DNA of 64,000 nt, from contig JAGAIM010000002.1 of assembly GCA_017626555.1 (NCBI GenBank), positions 1 to 64,000 of the forward strand. The letters run 5' to 3'. This document shows positions 59,200-64,000 of this stretch, in pieces. The notes under the pieces were generated by a model that was not told where the DNA came from, made no database searches, and worked only from the letters and a program-made list of their open reading frames with translations. The position numbers and the translations under genes were made by a program. The stretch is from Bacteroidales bacterium (GTDB lineage Bacteria > Bacteroidota > Bacteroidia > Bacteroidales > UBA932). The stretch's first letter is position 1. Every line of letters starts with the position of its first letter.

Positions 59200-61014
59200 A
59201 TGGGAAACATCTTTGCAGAGAGAATCGAGGCTCTGAGAGCCCTTATGGCTGAGAATGGTTGGGATGCTGTGGTAATCACCGGTTCCGACCCTCACAGCAG
59301 TGAATATCCTGCTCCAAGGTGGAAGCAGGTTGAGTGGCTTACCGGATTTACAGGAGAGGCATGTGATGTCGTGATTACTGCGGATCACGCCGGACTGTGG
59401 ACGGATTCCAGATATTTCATACAGGCTCTGGATCAACTTGAGGGCACGGGCGTTGAACTTCATAAGACCCGTGTGCCTGGAGCAGTACCTATACCTCAGT
59501 GGCTTTCGGACAAGGCTCGTGTCGTCGCCCTTGACGGACTATGCCAGAGTGTCAGCGCGGTACGGGAACTGGAGGATGCCCTAGGCGAGGGGGCTCTGAT
59601 CGTGGATGTTCCGGATATGCTTCAGGATCTTTGGAAGGATAGGCCTATGCTGCCGCAGACACCGGTGACGACTCTGGACGTTGAGTGCTTCGGAGGTATT
59701 CCGAGGGTTGATAAGATATCCTGGCTCAGGAAATGGATGCTTCTTGGAGGATATGACAAAGTCCTTCTGTCTTCTTTGGATGAGGTGGCTTGGATGCTAA
59801 ACGTAAGAGGCAGCGATATCGAATACAATCCGTTGGTGATCTCATATCTGCTTGTTTCTCAGGACTATGTAAAATGGTTCGTGAGGAAGGATGCATCAGA
59901 ATCAGAATTGGATCCGGACACTTTGGACAGTTTTGCCGAACTGCGGATGGACGAGGTGGATGTCGAGGAATATGATTCTGTGTTTTTTACCTTGTCTGAT
60001 TTCGAGGGAGAAGATTCCGGGAAGATATTCATAGATCCATCCACTCTGAATTCGCATATATATAAATATATAAGAGGCTGTTTTACAGAGGATTCTGTAG
60101 TGTGCGGCACATCTCCGGTCATCCTTGAAAAGGCCGTGAAGGTGTCTTCAGAGATAGAGAATCTACGCCAGACATATATTGACGATGGTGTAGCGATGGA
60201 ACGCTTCCTTCACTGGCTTGAAACTGAGGTGGCTTCCGGAAGGGAGGTCGATGAATGGGAGGCTTCAGAGCGTCTTACCGCATTCCGTGCGGAAATTCCG
60301 GGATACAGGGGCAATAGTTTCGAGAATATTTCCGCTTATGGCCCCGGTGCAGCCTTGCCGCACTATTCTACTCCGCGCGAAGGATCGGCTGTAATCCGGC
60401 CGAGAGGACTTTATCTGGTGGATTCTGGAGGACAGTATCTGACGGGAACTACAGATATCACCAGAACGGTTCCGATGGGAGAGTGTACGGATCTGGAAAA
60501 GGAGGATTACACGCTTGTGCTTAAAGGAATGATCGACCTGTCTATGGCCGTGTTCCCAAAGGGTACGGCCGGTTGTCAACTTGATGCTCTGGCGCGTATG
60601 CCTCTTTGGAAGGCGAAAAGGAATTTCGGTCACGGCACAGGCCACGGAATCGGATATTATCTCTGTGTACACGAAGGCCCGCAGTCCATCCGATATCAAT
60701 ATAATCCTCAGCCACTTCTGCCCGGTATGGTGACATCCAACGAGCCCGGACTTTACAGGGAAGGAATGCACGGAATACGTCACGAGAACATAGTCCTTTG
60801 CAAGGAGGCCGGTGAAAGCGAATTCGGAGAGTGGCTCAAGTTCGAGACGCTGACCTGCTGTCACATAGATACTTCGGCGGTTATGAAGGATGTTCTCGGA
60901 CCGGAGGCTCTTGCCTGGCTCAATGCTTACAATGAATGGGTCTACCGTACTCTCAGCCCTCTGCTTCCTGCAGAAACGGCTGCCTGGCTGCGCTTCAAGA
61001 CCCTTCCGCTTTAG
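59200..61014 (+). CDS. Xaa-Pro aminopeptidase (M24B, long form)
   Basis: Removes N-terminal residues linked to proline, 604 residues, cytoplasmic. Two creatinase-like N-terminal domains (about 1-310) precede the pita-bread catalytic domain. Metal ligands are D408, D419, H482, E515 and E529, in YLVDSGG, GTTDITRT, GTGHGIGYYL, TSNEPGLY and RHENIVL. The three-domain length matches the eukaryote-like XPNPEP1 type rather than the shorter E. coli PepP. The ATG lies 122 bp after hemW, with a short leader of no visible features. Confidence 0.92.
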   Translation: MGNIFAERIEALRALMAENGWDAVVITGSDPHSSEYPAPRWKQVEWLTGFTGEACDVVITADHAGLWTDSRYFIQALDQLEGTGVELHKTRVPGAVPIPQWLSDKARVVALDGLCQSVSAVRELEDALGEGALIVDVPDMLQDLWKDRPMLPQTPVTTLDVECFGGIPRVDKISWLRKWMLLGGYDKVLLSSLDEVAWMLNVRGSDIEYNPLVISYLLVSQDYVKWFVRKDASESELDPDTLDSFAELRMDEVDVEEYDSVFFTLSDFEGEDSGKIFIDPSTLNSHIYKYIRGCFTEDSVVCGTSPVILEKAVKVSSEIENLRQTYIDDGVAMERFLHWLETEVASGREVDEWEASERLTAFRAEIPGYRGNSFENISAYGPGAALPHYSTPREGSAVIRPRGLYLVDSGGQYLTGTTDITRTVPMGECTDLEKEDYTLVLKGMIDLSMAVFPKGTAGCQLDALARMPLWKAKRNFGHGTGHGIGYYLCVHEGPQSIRYQYNPQPLLPGMVTSNEPGLYREGMHGIRHENIVLCKEAGESEFGEWLKFETLTCCHIDTSAVMKDVLGPEALAWLNAYNEWVYRTLSPLLPAETAAWLRFKTLPL

Positions 61015-61099
61015 TGGCCTTATCTGAAAAATATCCCTCCAATCTGAACAACGGAAAGTTTTTTTTCCTAACTTAGGCTCTTTATTCGTTCAGAGAAAG

Positions 61100-62974
61100 A
61101 TGGAAACTAACTATGATGCACTGATTCAGGCGAGTGCAGATGAACTATTTCAGAAGATGTCCTTGAAGGAGGACGCAGAGGATATCGGGAGACTTAGGGC
61201 CGCTTTTGAGTTTGCCCGTGAGGCGCACAGTCCGCAGAAGAGAAAGTCTGGGGAGCCGTATATCATTCATCCGGTGAGTGTGGCGCGTATCGTGGCGGAA
61301 GAGCTCGAGCTGGGTGCCGACCCGGTAATTGCGGCGTTTCTTCACGATGTGGTGGAGGATACTCCTTATACGATAGAGGACATTCGTGAGCGCTTCGGAG
61401 ATGAGGTGGCTTTCCTGGTCGGTGTGCTGACCAAGAAGAAGCAGGATAAATATGTCCATTCGAAGCAGGTGGACAATTTCCGTCAGATCCTGGCGTCGAT
61501 GCAGTATGATGTGCGGGCTCTGCTCATAAAGCTTGCCGACCGTCTGCATAATATGCGTACGCTCAGCAGTATGAAGCCCGACAAACAGATGAAGATAGCC
61601 GGAGAGACCGACTATTTCTATGCTCCTCTTGCCAACCGTCTCGGACTGTATCACGTCAAGACAGAGCTGGAGAATCTTTCATTCCGTTACCGTTGTCCGA
61701 GGGAATATGCTCTTCTTGAGAAGCTTCTTAAAGAAGAATTCGATGCATATTCTCCACATATAAAGGCGTTTACATCAAAGATCGAAACTCTCCTGGCTGC
61801 TAAGGGAATAGAAGCGTATACGGAAGTCCGTTACAGAAAGCCATACAGCATCTGGATGAAGATGCACGCCAGAGGATGTGATTTCGCACACGTCGACACC
61901 AAATATTATATCCGTGTCATCTACCGCAATCAGGAGTCTCTCTCCGAGAAGGATACCAGTCTCCGTATATATTCCATCCTGACAGATTTTTTCAAGGAAC
62001 GCCCCGGAAGTGTGTCCAATTATATCGATGCACCGAAGGAGAACGGCTATCAGAGCTTTCAGCTCAAGCTCCTGAACGATAAGGGAAAATGGGAGGAACT
62101 TCATATTTCCTCGGAGAGGATGGTCCGCAACGGACGTCTGGGATGTGCGGCTGAGAGAACTGATGAAAACATCCAGTCCTGGCTCAACAAGTTCAATGAA
62201 ATCCTCAAGGAAGTGGCCGATCAGGAAGAGGGACTTGACTTTATGGATGGAGTCACATCTTCATTCTACTATGATGATATAATGGTGTTCACCCCTAAGG
62301 GACGCGGCATCATCCTTCCAAAGGGAGCGACGGCTCTGGACTTTGCCTTTGAAATCCACAGCAGGATCGGTGAACACGCTCATTATGCCCGTATAAACGG
62401 AAAGCTCAGTTCGGTCAAGACCGTCCTCAAGCGTGGCGACTGCGTGGAGATCGGAACAAATGAAAACACCGAACCTCAGCCGGACTGGCTTGACCACGTG
62501 CTGACATACAAGGCCCGCAAGTTCATCAGCTCGCATCTTTCGCACAGAACCGTATCGGTCTATATGAGATGTCCTCATTGTCATCCGCTTCCGGGAGACG
62601 AAGTCATCGGCTTCAGAAATGCCGACGGCTCCATCCAAGTGCATAAGAGAAACTGTCAGACGGCCATCCGTATGGCATCCCAGGATGGAGATTCAATAGT
62701 AGCCGTGTCATTCGATGAGAATCCGTCCTGCTTTTATCCAGTGCGCATAAGTGTCAGAGCCATAGATAGATATCACCTTCTCAGCGATCTTGTTGAGTGC
62801 ATTACGGAGAAGCTCCATCTGTCTATGATCAGCCTCCGTACCGAGACTACCGACAATATCGGAGTCTGCACCATCGACTTTGCCGTCCATTCAATGAACG
62901 AACTCCAGACAGCAATGGACAGCATCGGAGCCATCGACGGCGTCGATGAGGTGCAGAGGATTGATATAGAGTAA
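61100..62974 (+). CDS. Rel/SpoT-family (p)ppGpp protein, divergent synthetase
   Basis: A 624-residue stringent-response enzyme. The HD hydrolase domain is complete (H57, H82-D83, E86-D87 in HDVVEDT, D147 in KLADRLHNMRTL). The synthetase region (about 235-345) is unusual: GYQSFQ replaces the usual GYQSLH, and ELHISSERM stands where EIQIRTxxM is expected, though the glutamate is kept. TGS (about 392-455), the zinc-finger-like CPHCHPLPGD (491-500) and a C-terminal ACT (about 545-624) follow. The helical domain between TGS and the zinc finger is much shortened, explaining a length about 110 below typical Rel. A hydrolase-biased enzyme is plausible. Confidence 0.88.
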   Translation: METNYDALIQASADELFQKMSLKEDAEDIGRLRAAFEFAREAHSPQKRKSGEPYIIHPVSVARIVAEELELGADPVIAAFLHDVVEDTPYTIEDIRERFGDEVAFLVGVLTKKKQDKYVHSKQVDNFRQILASMQYDVRALLIKLADRLHNMRTLSSMKPDKQMKIAGETDYFYAPLANRLGLYHVKTELENLSFRYRCPREYALLEKLLKEEFDAYSPHIKAFTSKIETLLAAKGIEAYTEVRYRKPYSIWMKMHARGCDFAHVDTKYYIRVIYRNQESLSEKDTSLRIYSILTDFFKERPGSVSNYIDAPKENGYQSFQLKLLNDKGKWEELHISSERMVRNGRLGCAAERTDENIQSWLNKFNEILKEVADQEEGLDFMDGVTSSFYYDDIMVFTPKGRGIILPKGATALDFAFEIHSRIGEHAHYARINGKLSSVKTVLKRGDCVEIGTNENTEPQPDWLDHVLTYKARKFISSHLSHRTVSVYMRCPHCHPLPGDEVIGFRNADGSIQVHKRNCQTAIRMASQDGDSIVAVSFDENPSCFYPVRISVRAIDRYHLLSDLVECITEKLHLSMISLRTETTDNIGVCTIDFAVHSMNELQTAMDSIGAIDGVDEVQRIDIE

Positions 62975-63016
62975 TTGCCGGGATATAGCATCCTGAATGG
63001 CTTGAAAATATAAAAG

Positions 63017-63051
63017 AACGGCAGACCGGAACATTTTTCCGGTCTGCCGTT
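63017..63051. terminator. Bidirectional terminator between rel-like gene and sdhC
   Basis: A perfect 14-bp stem (63017-63030 with 63038-63051), flanked by TTCTC on the plus strand and by CTTTT on the minus strand, in the gap between two convergent genes. Confidence 0.85.
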
Positions 63052-63071
63052 TCTCTAAATCTATGCGCGGA

Positions 63072-63752
63072 TTAGCAGCAGCAGTTTGCCTGGCAGAATG
63101 CGTTGATAGCAGTTGCTGCGAAGCCGAGGACGATGACAGCGGCGAATACGTAGCCGATGCACATAAGTCTCTTTTCCCAAACCTTGTTGCTGAGTCCGAT
63201 GCTCTGGAATGCGCTCCAGAAACCGTGGCAGAGGTGAAGTCCGAGTGCTACGAACCATACGATGTAGATCGCTACCATCCACCAGTTCTGGAATGTTGCA
63301 TTGAGAAGGTCGTATGGATTTGCTGCGTGATGACCCTGCCACTCTGCAAGTTGCATATCAGCCCAGAAATGGTTGAGGTGGAATACCAGGATTCCGAGAA
63401 CTATGACTCCGATCACGAGCATATTCTTCGCTGCCCAAGATTCAGCCTTTGTCTTGTTCGCTACAGCATAGCGCTCTGTTCCACGTGCCTTGTAGTTGCC
63501 GTATGAAAGGATGAAAGCATAAACGATGTGTACGAGGAAGCCGAGTGCGAGGACTGGAACCATAATTGTGATGATAGGAAGAGCCATAAAATCACATCCT
63601 GCCTGGAAAAGTCCCTCTGCAGTTCCGTAGTTTCCTGTGAAAGAGTCAATCACAGAGAAGAAATTGATCGTCATATGAAGAAGAAGGAAGACGATCAGAA
63701 AAAGACCGCTGATACTCATAATGAGTTTCTTGGTAATTGAAGAAAGTGCCAT
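63072..63752 (-). CDS. sdhC: Succinate dehydrogenase/fumarate reductase cytochrome b subunit
   Basis: A 226-residue membrane subunit of the B-type (di-heme, single cytochrome b) complex II, with five membrane helices. Heme-ligand histidines are visible in FLLLHMTINF, GFLVHIVYAF, ILVFHLNHFW and LGLHLCHGFW. It carries electrons between the catalytic SdhAB subunits and the quinone pool. The gene ends at a bidirectional terminator with no sdhA or sdhB behind it, although sdhCAB is the usual Bacteroidota order. The last residues ANCCC are an unusual cysteine cluster. Confidence 0.92.
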   Translation of the reverse strand: MALSSITKKLIMSISGLFLIVFLLLHMTINFFSVIDSFTGNYGTAEGLFQAGCDFMALPIITIMVPVLALGFLVHIVYAFILSYGNYKARGTERYAVANKTKAESWAAKNMLVIGVIVLGILVFHLNHFWADMQLAEWQGHHAANPYDLLNATFQNWWMVAIYIVWFVALGLHLCHGFWSAFQSIGLSNKVWEKRLMCIGYVFAAVIVLGFAATAINAFCQANCCC

Positions 63753-63807
63753 AACAGTTATAATCTTTTATTGTTAATAATCGGCTTGAATATGGTTATA
63801 TATTGTG

Positions 63808-63815
63808 CAAAGATA
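63808..63815 (-). promoter_or_regulatory. Bacteroidota -7 box for sdhC
   Basis: TATCTTTG on the minus strand, 55 bp before the start codon, fits TAnnTTTG. Confidence 0.5.
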
Positions 63816-63847
63816 TATTCTTTCTTGGAAGTTTCATAATAATTCGA

Positions 63848-63855
63848 TACTTTTG
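63848..63855 (+). promoter_or_regulatory. Bacteroidota -7 box for pyrH
   Basis: TACTTTTG, 30 bp before the pyrH start, fits TAnnTTTG. Confidence 0.5.
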
Positions 63856-63885
63856 TTTGCTTGAATTTTTGAAAATATTAATGAT

Positions 63886-64000
63886 ATGGGTGCATACAAA
63901 CGCGTTCTTTTGAAATTGAGCGGAGAGAGCCTTGGAGGCCCTGCCGGCAAAGGTATAGATGAAAACTGGCTTGCCGCATACGCGGAGGAGGTGGCCGAGG
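63886..64000 (+). CDS. pyrH: UMP kinase, N-terminal part
   Basis: Only the first 38 codons are in the window; the frame continues past the right edge. MGAYKRVLLKLSGESLGG is the standard opening of bacterial UMP kinases, with the KLSGE phosphate-binding segment at residues 10-14. The enzyme phosphorylates UMP to UDP in pyrimidine synthesis. The ATG five bases earlier is out of frame. The gene has its own -7 box and is divergent from sdhC. Confidence 0.9.
   Translation, partial: MGAYKRVLLKLSGESLGGPAGKGIDENWLAAYAEEVAE

Overview
The window looks like chromosomal DNA from a member of the Bacteroidota, most likely the order Bacteroidales. Supporting signs are many intergenic boxes fitting the Bacteroidota -7 consensus TAnnTTTG, abundant lipoproteins, fimbrillin-like N-terminal domains, an M64 peptidase, DUF3109 and DUF2007 proteins, and few strong Shine-Dalgarno sequences. 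I cannot name the genus from sequence alone; a gut or rumen Bacteroidales is my guess.

Layout: 1-5 kb holds the end of a sugar MFS transporter, galE, and a run of three secreted lipoproteins including a tyrosine-type phosphatase and an amidohydrolase. 5-12 kb is an aspartate-family amino acid block: asd and the metX-thrA-metY run, with a divergent Lrp-type regulator. A repeat-rich gap between asd and metY contains 142-bp tandem copies and a GIY-YIG nuclease with inverted-repeat ends. 12-17 kb has a SLC13-type transporter, then a REP-associated transposase (RAYT), an ECF sigma factor and a membrane protein bracketed by two almost identical 108-bp REP-like repeats, then an aquaporin. 17-23 kb carries a lactonase, a GH128-like hydrolase, an AlaX editing protein, a zinc alcohol dehydrogenase, tRNA-Leu(TAA), a PAP2 phosphatase and a small basic protein.

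23-29 kb is the most unusual part. Two paralogous RAYT-like genes each lie between degenerate copies of the 3' end of comF. Each is preceded by a roughly 125-nt structured element whose closing stem differs in sequence between the copies but keeps its pairing, and arrays of 30-bp hairpins lie beside them. The intact comF ends the block. Between the two units is a fimbrillin/GLUG-like lipoprotein preceded by a 42-codon peptide gene; a similar short gene precedes the M64 peptidase at 31.5 kb.

29-64 kb is mostly core: fabG, ahcY, the rod-shape cluster mreB-mreC-mreD-mrdA-rodA, ispD, a second Lrp regulator, topA, a class A PBP with ddl and prmC, a U32 protein, a TPR protein, an M16-like protein lacking its zinc motif, hemW, an M24 aminopeptidase, a divergent Rel/SpoT protein, an isolated succinate dehydrogenase cytochrome b gene, and the start of pyrH.

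Themes that fit together: methionine and methyl-cycle enzymes (asd, metX, thrA, metY, ahcY), wall synthesis and shape (mre/rod cluster, PBP1A, Ddl), and at least three separate families of REP-like or nuclease-linked repeats. Starts differing from the longest open frame were chosen from signal peptides, promoter position and family lengths. No searches were run; all family calls come from motif recognition.
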